Below are positions 42,563 to 55,918 of a DNA stretch of 64,000 nt, piece after piece. The stretch is from PALSA-612 sp963765295 (GTDB lineage: Bacteria; Actinomycetota; Thermoleophilia; Gaiellales; Gaiellaceae), in assembly GCA_963765295.1 (NCBI GenBank), contig CAVXVO010000005.1, positions 496,001 through 560,000 of the forward strand, written 5' to 3'. The first letter of the stretch is position 1. Every line of letters begins with the position of its first letter. Position numbers and translations under genes: made by a program. The notes beneath the pieces were generated by a model, which saw nothing but the letters and a program-made list of their open reading frames with translations, ran no database searches and was not told the DNA's origin.

Positions 42563-43520
42563 CTAGCCCAGCGTCTCGACGTAGGTGAGCGCGAAGCGGT
42601 CGGTCATCCCGGCAACGTAGTCGACGGCGTCGTCCACGGCGTCGCCGCGCGCGATCACATGGTCGAAGATCCGGCGGATCACCTCGCGCGCGCGGCGGTG
42701 CTCGGGCTCGACCTGCGGGCCGAGGTAGACGCGGTCGAACATGAACGCGCGCAGGGAGAGCATGGCCTCGCCGACCTCGTCCGACTGGCGGATGTCGCCC
42801 ACTTCCGCGGACGTCTCGACGAGATCGTGGACGAGCCGGTCGATCCGCCGGTCGCCGGTCGGGCCGAGCAGCTCGATCTCCTCCCGTGGCAGGTCGGCCT
42901 CGCTCAGGATCCCGAACCGGATCGCGTCGTCGATGTCGTGGTTGATGTAGGCGACCCGGTCGACAATCCGAACGATTCTTCCCTCGCGCGTCGCGGGCTC
43001 CCGCTCGCCCGTGTGCGTGAGGATGCCGTCGCACACCTCGTGGGTGAGGTTCAGCCGTTGCGCGATCGCGAAGGACTGCTCGTTGTGTCGGAAGGGCCGG
43101 TCGAAACGCTCGCGCAGCACCTCGTCGAGCGCGTCCTCGCCCGCGTGCCCGAAAGGAGTGTGGCCCATGTCGTGGCCGAGCCCGACGGCCTCGACGAGAT
43201 CCTCGTTCAGCTGCAGGGCGCGCGCGACGACACGCGAGATCGCGGCCGTCTCGAGCGTGTGCGTCATTCGCGTGCGGTAGTGGTCGCCGACCGGGTCGAT
43301 GAACACCTGCGTCTTGCCCTTGAGGCGACGGAAGGCCTTCGAGTGCACGATCCGGTCGCGGTCGCGCTGGAAGGGGGTGCGGACGGAGCACTCGGGCTCC
43401 GGCTCGTGCCTGCCCTGCGTCTCGTACGAGCGCACGGCCTGCGGATGAGAGTGTGCGCTCCTCCTGCTCGCGGATTCGTTCCGCGAAGGCGTCACCAACT
43501 CTCCCGGCGGTCTCGGGCAT
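42563..43520 (-). CDS. dgt: dGTPase-like HD-domain triphosphohydrolase, frameshifted near N-terminus
   Basis: HD motifs: HYRTRMTHTLETAAISRVVARAL (H of HD), GLGHDMGHTPFGHAGE, and DRVAYINHDIDDAIRFG. The N-terminal MPETAGRVGDAFAERIREQEERTLS is in another frame; removing one base near 43446 rejoins it as TLS-PQAVRSYETQGR. Hydrolyses dNTPs, mainly dGTP, to nucleoside and triphosphate. Upstream of and likely co-transcribed with dnaG. Confidence 0.88.
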
Positions 43521-43605
43521 ATGGCCCAGCGTACTCGCGATCACGGCTGGAACGTTCGGCGTTTCCCGGCGCGTTTCGGACACGGCCGAACGCGGCGTGG
43601 CCGGC

Positions 43606-44358
43606 TCAGATGATGATCGGCACGGTGCCGCCGTCCGCGCTCCAGGCGGCGCCGGTCACGTAGCTCGCGCGCGCGGAGCACAGGAAGACGACGACGGCGG
43701 CGATCTCCTCGGGTGTTGCCAGGCGGCCGAGCGGACGGCCGGCGCCGACCTTCTCGAGCACCGCCTCGCGATCTCCGCCCTGCTGGTCGGCGAGGCCGCC
43801 CTCGCCGAGCCAGGCGGCGGTCGCGGTCGGACCGGGGGTCACGGCGTTGCAGCGGATGCCGTCCTTCGCGTACAGGTCGGCGAGAAGCCGCGACAGCGAC
43901 AGCACCGCCGCCTTGGTCACGGAGTAGTGCGGCATCCCGGTCGACGGCCGCTTGCCGGCGGTGGACGACACGTTGACGATCGCACCGCCGCCTGCGCGCA
44001 GGAGTGGCAAGGCCGCTCGGCAGGCGCGCACGTAGCTCATGACGTTCAGGTGCCAGTAGGCGTCCCACTCCTCGTCGGGCACCTCCTCGAACTTCGCCTG
44101 TCGCGCGATGCCGACGTTGTTGACGAGAACGTGCAGCCCGCCGAGTGCAGCGGCCGCCTCGGCCACCGCCCGCTCGGGCTCTCCCGCTTGCGAGAGGTCG
44201 GCGCGCACGTGGACTGCCTCGCCGACGCCCGGCGCGTCTCCTCGAGCGCACGTCGCGACCCGGGCGCCCTCGGCGGCCAGCAGCCGCGCCGTCTCGCGGC
44301 CGATCCCGCCGGTCGAGCCGGTCACGAGGCAAAGCCGGTCTTTGAGGCCGAGGTCCAT
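43606..44358 (-). CDS. Short-chain dehydrogenase/reductase (SDR)
   Basis: 250 residues. TGSTGGIGRE (cofactor Gly-rich turn, residues 14-23), NNVGIA, NVSSTAGKRPS, catalytic YSVTK, and a C-terminal AWSADGGT. Classical SDR of about 250 residues; NAD(P)-dependent oxidation of an alcohol. Substrate unknown. Confidence 0.88.
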   Translation of the reverse strand: MDLGLKDRLCLVTGSTGGIGRETARLLAAEGARVATCARGDAPGVGEAVHVRADLSQAGEPERAVAEAAAALGGLHVLVNNVGIARQAKFEEVPDEEWDAYWHLNVMSYVRACRAALPLLRAGGGAIVNVSSTAGKRPSTGMPHYSVTKAAVLSLSRLLADLYAKDGIRCNAVTPGPTATAAWLGEGGLADQQGGDREAVLEKVGAGRPLGRLATPEEIAAVVVFLCSARASYVTGAAWSADGGTVPIII

Positions 44359-44379
44359 GCGGGCGCTAGCGTACAGCCC

Positions 44380-44898
44380 ATGACCACGATCCTCCTCGCC
44401 CGCCACGGCGAAACCGACTGGAACCGTGACCTGCGCTTCCAGGGCCACGCCGACGAGCCCCTGAACGACACCGGCCGCGCGCAGGCGAGACGGCTCGCCG
44501 CGTCCCTCGGCGACGAGCGGCTCACGGCCGTCTACACCAGCGACCTGAGCCGGGCCGCGGAGACAGCCGCCATCGTCGCGGCGTCGCTCGGGCTGCCGGT
44601 CACCGCCGACCCGAGGTTGCGGGAGATCGACGTCGGTTCGTGGCAGGGACGCACACGCGCCGAGATCGATAGCACCCGCTGGGACGGGGAGAGCTACGAG
44701 GCTCACCGCGCCCGTGCCCTCGAGGCACTCTTCGGCATCGCCGCGGCACATCCAGGCGAGCGCGTGCTCGTCGTCGCGCACGGCGGAACGCTTCGGCGAG
44801 TCCAGGAGGCAGCGGTGGGAGAGGCGTCGCCCGTGCTCGAGAACTGCGGCGTCTGGGCAGTGGCAGTCGAGGACGGCGAATTCCGGGCGATAGACTGA
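44380..44898 (+). CDS. Histidine phosphatase family protein (phosphoglycerate mutase-like)
   Basis: 172 residues. The catalytic LLARHGETDWN (residues about 5-15), TAVYTSDLSRAAETA, and VLVVAHGGTLRRV. 23-base gap from the divergent SDR gene. Could act on a sugar phosphate or cobalamin intermediate. Confidence 0.9.
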   Translation: MTTILLARHGETDWNRDLRFQGHADEPLNDTGRAQARRLAASLGDERLTAVYTSDLSRAAETAAIVAASLGLPVTADPRLREIDVGSWQGRTRAEIDSTRWDGESYEAHRARALEALFGIAAAHPGERVLVVAHGGTLRRVQEAAVGEASPVLENCGVWAVAVEDGEFRAID

Positions 44899-44905
44899 GC
44901 TCTTC

Positions 44906-45151
44906 GTGGACGACTACACGAGCAAGTACAAGGGCGAGCAGGTCGAGGTCGCCCTGTTCGGGGGCGACTACCAGGAAGGTGTGCTCACCGCCTACTGCTC
45001 GATCGACGAGATCGCCCACGTCGAGCTGAACGGGCACATCCTGATTCCGCTCCAGAACGTGGCCTCACTGCACTGTTCGAGCCGGTGCGACGCACCCGAG
45101 CCGGACTGGCCGCCTCGCGGCCTCGCCGAAGACGAGACCGACGAGAGCTAG
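44906..45151 (+). CDS. Small conserved hypothetical protein
   Basis: 81 residues. A beta-rich domain (SKYKGEQVEVALFGGDYQEG, DEIAHVELNGHILIPLQNVASL) with two Cys after it and an acidic Asp/Glu-rich tail. It follows the phosphatase after 7 bases and precedes the protease after 12, so all three may be co-transcribed. Not recognised. Confidence 0.65.
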   Translation: MDDYTSKYKGEQVEVALFGGDYQEGVLTAYCSIDEIAHVELNGHILIPLQNVASLHCSSRCDAPEPDWPPRGLAEDETDES

Positions 45152-45163
45152 CGGGTTCCTTCA

Positions 45164-46003
45164 GTGAGCGCGCTCGCGCCCGTGCGCAACGTGCTCAAGG
45201 CATGGCTCGTCCTCGCCGTCCTGTGCGCGATCCTCGGTCTGATCGGGTACGTGATCGGGGGCGTGCAGGTCGCCTCCTCGTTCGTGTTCTGCGGCGTCCT
45301 GCTCGGAATCGCGGCCTACGTGTCCCTCGAGCGGGTCGTCCTCGGCATGGTGCACGCCCGTGAGGTCTCGGTGCGGGAGGCGCCCGATCTGCACGCGACT
45401 GTCGAACGGCTCGCGCTGCGCGCCGGCGTCGCGAAGCCGCGTGTGTTCATGATCGAGAAGGGACCGCCGCTCGCGCTCGCCGCCGGGCGCGGGGCCACCT
45501 CGTCGGCGGTGGTCGTGACCGAGGCGCTCGCCCGGTTGCCGGCGCCGGCGGAGGTCGAGGGCGTGCTCGCGCACGAGCTTGCGCACGTCATGCGGCGGGA
45601 CGTCGTCGTTCAGGCGACGGCGGTCGTGCTGTCGGCCGCGATCGTCGAGGCGAGCCGCATCGGCGGCTGGTTCGAGCGGTCGCTGCTCTTCGTGCTCGGC
45701 CCGATCGCGTCCGCAGTCGTTCACGCGCTGCTCTCGCAGAAACGGGAGTTCGAGGCCGATCAGCTCGCGGCGAGGCTCTGCGAGTCGCCCCACGGTCTCG
45801 CGGACGCGCTGATCCGCCTCGAGCAGGCCGCGGAGCTTCTGGAGTTCCAGGCATCGACGGCGACCGAGCCGCTGTACACGATCAATCCCTTCCTGGAGGA
45901 AGGCGTGGCCGCTCTCTTCGTCACGCACCCGTCCGTCGCCGAGCGCGTGGGCCGGCTGCGCGCGCTCGATCCCGACTGGCGGGACAAGCTGCGCGCGGCC
46001 TGA
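45164..46003 (+). CDS. M48 (HtpX-like) zinc metalloprotease
   Basis: 279 residues. Two N-terminal transmembrane helices (residues about 13-33 and 38-55), zinc site HELAH (137-141) and the downstream EFEAD glutamate, with further helices between. Probably a membrane protein quality-control protease. A terminator follows. Confidence 0.88.
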   Translation: MSALAPVRNVLKAWLVLAVLCAILGLIGYVIGGVQVASSFVFCGVLLGIAAYVSLERVVLGMVHAREVSVREAPDLHATVERLALRAGVAKPRVFMIEKGPPLALAAGRGATSSAVVVTEALARLPAPAEVEGVLAHELAHVMRRDVVVQATAVVLSAAIVEASRIGGWFERSLLFVLGPIASAVVHALLSQKREFEADQLAARLCESPHGLADALIRLEQAAELLEFQASTATEPLYTINPFLEEGVAALFVTHPSVAERVGRLRALDPDWRDKLRAA

Positions 46004-46009
46004 AACGGC

Positions 46010-46031
46010 GAAGGCCCCTCTCGGGGCCTTC
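46010..46031. terminator. Shared terminator of protease gene and rRNA operon
   Basis: 9-bp stem GAAGGCCCC / GGGGCCTTC with TCTC loop, 6 bases after the protease stop and 6 bases after the 5S end on the other strand. It can end both. Confidence 0.75.
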
Positions 46032-46037
46032 GAAGAA

Positions 46038-46153
<116 letters not shown>

Positions 46154-46186
46154 ACTGTCAAGGGGTGCGCAACCGCACTCACCCTC

Positions 46187-49234
<3,048 letters not shown>

Positions 49235-49461
49235 CAAGGTGCGCACGGCCTACGCCGCAGAAGACCGCCTAGACAGGCGGTCTTTCAAAACTCAACAGCG
49301 TGACCTGCGCAACTCGGTTCGCAGCCGCAAGCGGCTGCTCGACGAGCGTGCACAGTGTCGAGGTCGACGTTCATTCCAGGCGAGCTCGGGCATCGGACGG
49401 ATAGAAAGCATCCATCGACAAGCCGAGCGCCTGCCGGAGTAAGTGCTCCGGCATTCCCTAG

Positions 49462-51008
<1,547 letters not shown>

Positions 51009-51152
51009 AGATTGGTTTGCCCCGAAGGGCAATCTTCTCTTCGAGCTTGTGCTCAAAGGTCACGTCCAGATCGAGCTAGGACGTGACGGGATTAAGTCTC
51101 CGTCCGACCAGCCGAAGCAGGCCGAGCGGAGTTCTCGACGTATCACGCTGTT

Positions 51153-51165
51153 GAGTTTTCAAAGA
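51153..51165 (-). promoter_or_regulatory. rRNA leader boxA antitermination element
   Basis: TCTTTGAAAACTC in the leader matches the boxA of actinobacterial and Bacillus rrn leaders. A similar TTGAAAACTCC precedes 23S. It should recruit NusB/S10 for antitermination. Confidence 0.65.
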
Positions 51166-51189
51166 CCGCACCGCTTGCCTCGGCCGCGT

Positions 51190-51216
51190 AAAAAAGCCTC
51201 CGGCGACACCAGAGGC
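51190..51216 (-). terminator. Strong intrinsic terminator between tyrS and the rRNA operon
   Basis: On the minus strand: GCCTCTGG / CCGGAGGC stem, five-base loop, then TTTTTT. It ends tyrS transcription; if the rRNA promoter lies upstream of it, it would also be an attenuator that the boxA complex must override. Confidence 0.8.
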
Positions 51217-51328
51217 CCATCGATTCCCTTCGTTCTACGGACGTATCCGACTCGGGTCGATGGACTCCAGTCTCGATTTGGCTTTCTTGCGCAGCCTCGT
51301 CGAGGCGGCGCGTCAATGGTAGCAGAGG

Positions 51329-52501
51329 TCAGCCGCCGTCTGTCAACCGGAGGAAGCGGCGCTTGCCGGCCTGGATGACCGCATGGTTGAGCCGATCACG
51401 GTCGAAGTCGAGCTCGGTCACGACCTCGCCGTCGATCCGCAAGCCGCCCTGGCCGATGAGGCGGCGGCCCTCGCTGGTCGAGGAGACGAGGCCCAGTCGG
51501 TACCAAGCAGCTCGGCAGGTGAATAGGGTCTCGGGCGGCAGCGACGCCTCAGGAACGTCGTCCGGCGCGCGGCCCTCGCGCACGACGCGCGTGAAATGCT
51601 CCTCGGCGCGGCCGCGCCGCTTCGTCGCAGTGGTAGCGAGCCGACGATGCCGCGGGCGAGCGCGAGCTTCGACTCCATCGGATCTCCTCCGGGCCGGCTC
51701 GCGTCGAGCGACGAGTCGCCACCACTGCGCGAGCGCGGTCGTCCGGGATCGACATGACCTTCGCCGAACTGCTCCTCGGGCGACTCGTCGATGCCGAATG
51801 TAGTTGCCCGACGGACTTCGATCATCTTGTCGACGCCGTCCGAGCCGACGAGGAGCTGCGTACGTGATCACCATCTGCGGCTCGAGGCCGTAGCGGGCCA
51901 TCACGTCGCGGCCGGTGAGCAGGTTGTAGAGCTGGTCGGTGCCGCCGAGCTCGACGTCGGCCTCGACCGCGACCGAGTCGTAGCGCCTGCATGAACGGAT
52001 AGAGGAGCTCGGAGACCGAGATCGGCTCCCGTGCGTGCGAAGCGCTTCGCGAAGTCGTCTCGCTCGAGCAGCCGCGCGACGGTGATCACGTCCGGCGTGA
52101 GCCGGACGAGCTCGGCGTAGGTCGAGCTTCGACAGCCACTCGCCGTTGAAGCGCACCTCCGTGCGGGCTCGCGGTCGAGGATCCCGTACGCCTGCTCGAC
52201 GAAGAGCTTCGCGTTCCGGTCGATCTCCTCGTCCGGGAGCACCTGGCGCTCCGCCGAGCGTCCCGACGGATCGCCGATCCGGGTCGTGTAGTCGCCGACG
52301 ATCAGGACGCGCGACGTGCCCTTCGTCCTGGAACGCCCGCAGCTTGTTGCAGCACGACGGCGAAGCCGATGATGGATGTCGGGCGACGTCGGCGTCGATT
52401 CCGAGCTTGACTCGGAGCGGGCGGCCCAGCGCCAGCTTCTTCTCGAGCTCGCCGGCCGGGAGAACGTCGACGGCGTTTCGGGTGAGCTCGGCGATACCCA
52501 T
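51329..52501 (-). pseudogene. tyrS: Tyrosyl-tRNA synthetase, multiple frameshifts as sequenced
   Basis: The protein can be followed in pieces across frames: start MGIAELTRNAVDV, LRVKLGID (HIGH region damaged), KLRAFQDEGH, LPDEEIDRNAKLFVEQAYGI, VRFNGEWLSKL, YAELVRLTPDVITVARLLERDDF, VEADVELGGTDQLYNLLTGRDVMARYGLEPQM, a DKM-SKS-like signature split by indels near 51820, and an S4 domain (GRRLIGQGGLRIDGEVV) at the C-terminus. At least five indels are needed to rebuild it. tyrS is essential, so either these are errors or another copy exists. Confidence 0.85.
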
Positions 52502-52632
52502 GGCCTCGCAACCTTAGACGGCGCTAGAATCGTGCCGCTCTGTTCGGTCGTCGGGGAGAACCGAAGAGGCGCCGGCGGAGGATTCGCAAGCTCCGTCTGC
52601 TCGTCCTCGTACTGATCCTGTTCCTACTCGGG

Positions 52633-54957
52633 ATGGCGTCGTTCTGCTACGGCATGGTCACCGCCGTCGCGGGCGAGATCCCGACGCTCGACCCGGCGCG
52701 CTACCACCGCGTCCAGAACAGCTACATCTACGCCGGCAACGGGCAGATCCTCGCGATCCTGCGCGGCTCGGAGAACCGGAAGGTCGTCGCCTCGGGCGAC
52801 ATCGCCGACGTGATGAAGCAGGCGATCGTCGCCGTCGAGGACAAGCGCTTCTTCGAGCATCACGGCATCGACCTGCACGGCATCCTGCGCGCCCTCTGGG
52901 CCGACGTCACCGACAAGAAGGTCGTGCAGGGCGGCTCGACGATCACGCAGCAGTTCATCAAGAACGCCTTCACCGGCCAGCAGCGCTCGTTCGGGCGGAA
53001 GCTGAAGGAGGCGGCGCTCGCCTGGCAGCTCGAGCAGCAGTGGTCCAAGGACCGGATCCTCACGGCGTACCTGAACACGATCTACTTCGGGAACGGGGCC
53101 TACGGGATCGAGCAGGCGGCCGAGGTGTACTTCCCCGAGCACGCGTCGGCGCTGTCGCTCTCGCAGGCGGCGCTGCTGGCCGGCATCCCCTCCGACCCGA
53201 CGCTCTACGACCCGGTCACCCACCCGAGCTACGCCCGGGCACGGCGGAACCTCGTGCTGAACGACATGCTCGCCCAGCAGGACATCACGGCCACGCAGTA
53301 CCTGGCGGCGCTGAAGGCACCGCTCCCCAGGCCCCAGGACATCCAACTGCCCGGGACCCAGGGCCCGGCGCCGTACTTCACGAACTACGTCAAGCAGCTG
53401 CTCGTCGACAAGTACGGCACCGGGCGCGTGTTCGGCGGGGGACTGCAGGTGCGCACGTCGATCGACCTGAACCTGCAGGAGATCGCGCGGCAGGCGATCT
53501 CGAAGTGGCTGCCGTCCGAGAGTGGGCCGTCCGCGGCGCTCGTGGCGGTCGACCCGCGCGACGGGCGCGTGCTGGCGATGTACGGCGGGCGGAGCTTCAA
53601 GGAGAGCCAGTTCAACCTCGCCGTGCAGGGCGAGCGGCAGCCCGGGTCGGCGTTCAAGCCGTTCGCGCTCGCGGCGGCGTTGCAGCAGGGCATCTCGCCT
53701 GCGACGCGATTCACCTCGAAGGCCGTGAGGATCACGCTCGACAGCGGCAAGGTCTGGTACGTCCACAACTACGAGGGCGCGAACCTCGGCACGATCGACC
53801 TCGAGACGGCCACGATCCACTCCGACAACACCGTGTACGCACAGCTCGCGAAGATCGTCGGGCCGCAGAAGATCGCCGACGCCGCGACGTCGCTCGGGAT
53901 CAGGAGCCACCTCGACCCGTTCTTCTCGATCGTGCTCGGCGGCGAGTCGGTCAACCCGCTGGAGATGGCCCGGGCGTATTCGGCCTTCGGGAACGGCGGG
54001 AAGCGGATCGACGGCGCGATCTTCGGGAATCAGCCGCGCGCGATTCTCTCCGTCGACTCGAGCGCAAACAATCCCGTTCCGAAGCAGCAGATCAGCGCGA
54101 ACAACGCCGCGATCGTGACGAAGTTCCTCCAGGAGGTCGTGCAGGAGGGCACGGGCGTGCGCGCGCAGCTCGCGGACGGGCGGCCCGTGGCGGGCAAGAC
54201 CGGGACGACGGAGAACTACGGCGACGCCTGGTTCGTCGGCTACACGCCGCAGCTCGCGGTCTCGGTCTGGGTCGGCTACCCGAACCGCCTGCGGCCGATG
54301 ACCACCGAGTTCCAGGGACAGCCGGTGGCGGGCGGCACGTACCCGGCGCTGATCTTCAAGACCTTCATGGAGCAGGCGCTCACCTATCTGAACGCGAAGG
54401 TGGAGTCGTTCCCGACGCCGAATCTCCCGGCGCCCGAGACGGAGAGCGTCGTGTTCCGGAACGGCGTGTGGCAGCGGGACAACGGTCAGTGCCAGGGGAC
54501 GGTCTCGCTCACGTTCTTCACCGGCCGGGGGCCCGGGAAGGTCGCGAACTGCCGGCCGGGCGAGGTCGAGGTACCGAACGTGCTCGGCCTCGGCTTCGAC
54601 GACGCGACCGCGCAGCTCTCGAGCGCGCCGTTGCGGACGCAGGCGATCTACAAGCCCGCACTGCCGGGGCAGCGGGTCGGCGTCGTCGTCGGCGAGATCC
54701 CGGGCATCGGCGCGCATCTGGCCGCGTTCGACACGGTGCGGCTCGTGCTCGCGAGGCCGGTGCACGGCACGGTGCCGAGCGTCATCGGCCTCCCTGTCCA
54801 GGACGCGCTCGACCGGCTGGCCGCCCGCGGCCTCAAGCCGGTCGTCGGGGGCCTGGTCGCCGCCGGCGGCGGGACGGAACGCGTCCTCACGCAGGACCCA
54901 CAGGCGGGCGTGGCGGCCGCGCCGGGTCTCGGCGTGACGCTCATCGTCGCGCGGTAG
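52633..54957 (+). CDS. Class A penicillin-binding protein with PASTA repeats
   Basis: 774 residues from ATG 52633, but the same frame upstream (52561-52632) encodes KRRRRRIRKLRLLVLVLILF, the missing anchor helix, with no start codon before a TAG at 52525; the true start is probably hidden by an indel. Glycosyltransferase: EDKRFFEHHGID, QGGSTITQQFIKN. Transpeptidase: SAFKPF (SxxK), SDNTVYA, and AGKTGTTENYGDAWFVGYTP (KTG). Two PASTA repeats follow (VPNVLGLGFDDA, VPSVIGLPVQDAL). Polymerises and cross-links peptidoglycan. Confidence 0.92.
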   Translation: MASFCYGMVTAVAGEIPTLDPARYHRVQNSYIYAGNGQILAILRGSENRKVVASGDIADVMKQAIVAVEDKRFFEHHGIDLHGILRALWADVTDKKVVQGGSTITQQFIKNAFTGQQRSFGRKLKEAALAWQLEQQWSKDRILTAYLNTIYFGNGAYGIEQAAEVYFPEHASALSLSQAALLAGIPSDPTLYDPVTHPSYARARRNLVLNDMLAQQDITATQYLAALKAPLPRPQDIQLPGTQGPAPYFTNYVKQLLVDKYGTGRVFGGGLQVRTSIDLNLQEIARQAISKWLPSESGPSAALVAVDPRDGRVLAMYGGRSFKESQFNLAVQGERQPGSAFKPFALAAALQQGISPATRFTSKAVRITLDSGKVWYVHNYEGANLGTIDLETATIHSDNTVYAQLAKIVGPQKIADAATSLGIRSHLDPFFSIVLGGESVNPLEMARAYSAFGNGGKRIDGAIFGNQPRAILSVDSSANNPVPKQQISANNAAIVTKFLQEVVQEGTGVRAQLADGRPVAGKTGTTENYGDAWFVGYTPQLAVSVWVGYPNRLRPMTTEFQGQPVAGGTYPALIFKTFMEQALTYLNAKVESFPTPNLPAPETESVVFRNGVWQRDNGQCQGTVSLTFFTGRGPGKVANCRPGEVEVPNVLGLGFDDATAQLSSAPLRTQAIYKPALPGQRVGVVVGEIPGIGAHLAAFDTVRLVLARPVHGTVPSVIGLPVQDALDRLAARGLKPVVGGLVAAGGGTERVLTQDPQAGVAAAPGLGVTLIVAR

Positions 54958-54961
54958 CTAG

Positions 54962-55528
54962 CTAGAGCCCGCGGCTCAGCCAGGGCGAGCCGGCGACGCC
55001 GTAGCGCCAGGGTCGATCTGCCGCCTGCGTGATACCGACGCGGAGGCCGGTTGCGACCTCGACCGGCTCCGGCCGGGCGCGGAGCTCGAAGGGCGGCGCG
55101 TCGAGCGGGAGGCCGTCGTGGTCGCGAGTGATTGCAAGTGCCTGGCACAGCCGGCCCGGCCCCGAGCAGAGCAGGCGCGGGTCGGCGAGGCCGCGCCGGG
55201 CCCCCATCGCATCGAGGCCCGCCGTCGGCTCGAGCGCCCTGACGAGCACGGCCTCGGCCCTCCCCTCTCCGGCGCAGACGAGGTTCAGGCACCAGTGGAT
55301 GCCGTACGAGCGGTAGACGTACGCGTGCCCGGGCGGCCCGAACATCGAGGCGTTTCGCTCCGTACGCCCGCGGTATCCGTGGCTGGCCGGGTCGTCCTGG
55401 TCGTACGCCTCGACCTCGACGATCGTGCCGCCGACGCCGTCGACGAGCAGCACGGTGCCGACGAGGGCCGGCGCGACCTCGTGCACCGAGCGCGCGAAGA
55501 ACTCCCGCGAGAGCTGCGAGGCGGTCAG
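54962..55528 (-). CDS. 3-methyladenine DNA glycosylase (AAG/MPG family)
   Basis: 174 residues from GTG 55486, or 188 from a CTG at 55528 that overlaps the upstream stop as CTGA; the longer form includes LSREFFARSVHEVAPAL, which the family begins with. Motifs: GGTIVEVEAYDQDDPASHGYRG, MFGPPGHAYVYRSYGIHWCLN, VLVRALEP, GPGRLCQALAI. Removes alkylated purines. Convergent with the PBP gene by 4 bases. Confidence 0.88.
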   Translation of the reverse strand: MTASQLSREFFARSVHEVAPALVGTVLLVDGVGGTIVEVEAYDQDDPASHGYRGRTERNASMFGPPGHAYVYRSYGIHWCLNLVCAGEGRAEAVLVRALEPTAGLDAMGARRGLADPRLLCSGPGRLCQALAITRDHDGLPLDAPPFELRARPEPVEVATGLRVGITQAADRPWRYGVAGSPWLSRGL

Positions 55529-55887
55529 AAGAGCGGCTGCGGCCCGGAGGGCTTCGCGGTCGACTCGAGCAGCCGGCGTGCGCGGCGGCCGAGATCGGCC
55601 AGGTCGACCTTGCCCGACTCAGCCTGCTGCGCGAGTCGCTCGGCCAGGTCGAGTGCCTGGTCGAGGAGCTGCGATCCGGCCGCGACGTCCTGGCCCATCT
55701 CGTGCAGGATCGTCCGCTCCGTGCGCGAGGCGACGACCGGCTCGGGGACGCCTTCGATCCAGACGAGCGTGCGGCTGCCGCTCCCGCGCCGCGCGTCGGT
55801 GATGGGCTCGACGAGGTAGATCTTGTCGGCGCGGGCGTACTTCCCGAAGCCCAGGAAGACCATCCTCGAGACGGAGCCGTCGGCCAT
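55525..55887 (-). CDS. DUF370 (RemA-like) protein
   Basis: 120 residues. MVFLGFGKYARADKIYLVEPI and SRTLVWIEGVPEPVVASRTERTIL are the DUF370/RemA family motifs; in Bacillus RemA is a DNA-binding regulator of matrix genes. A 45-residue Leu/Ala helical tail is added here. Stop overlaps the possible CTG start of the glycosylase gene. Confidence 0.82.
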   Translation of the reverse strand: MADGSVSRMVFLGFGKYARADKIYLVEPITDARRGSGSRTLVWIEGVPEPVVASRTERTILHEMGQDVAAGSQLLDQALDLAERLAQQAESGKVDLADLGRRARRLLESTAKPSGPQPLF

Positions 55888-55918
55888 GCGCGGATTATGC
55901 AGTTACGCTCGTCCGGCG

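Noticed and set aside
40781..43663. Plus-strand 960-codon frame opposite dnaG and dgt
   Set aside because: Antisense shadow; dnaG and dgt are certain on the minus strand.
49262..49283. Hairpin in the 16S-23S spacer as a terminator
   Set aside because: It lies inside the rRNA precursor beside the processing arms and lacks a T-run on the minus strand; it is more likely a processing structure.
52624..54765. Minus-strand 713-codon frame opposite the PBP
   Set aside because: Composition is typical of an antisense shadow (Arg/Val/Glu/Asp-rich, no hydrophobic core), while the PBP motifs on the plus strand are complete.
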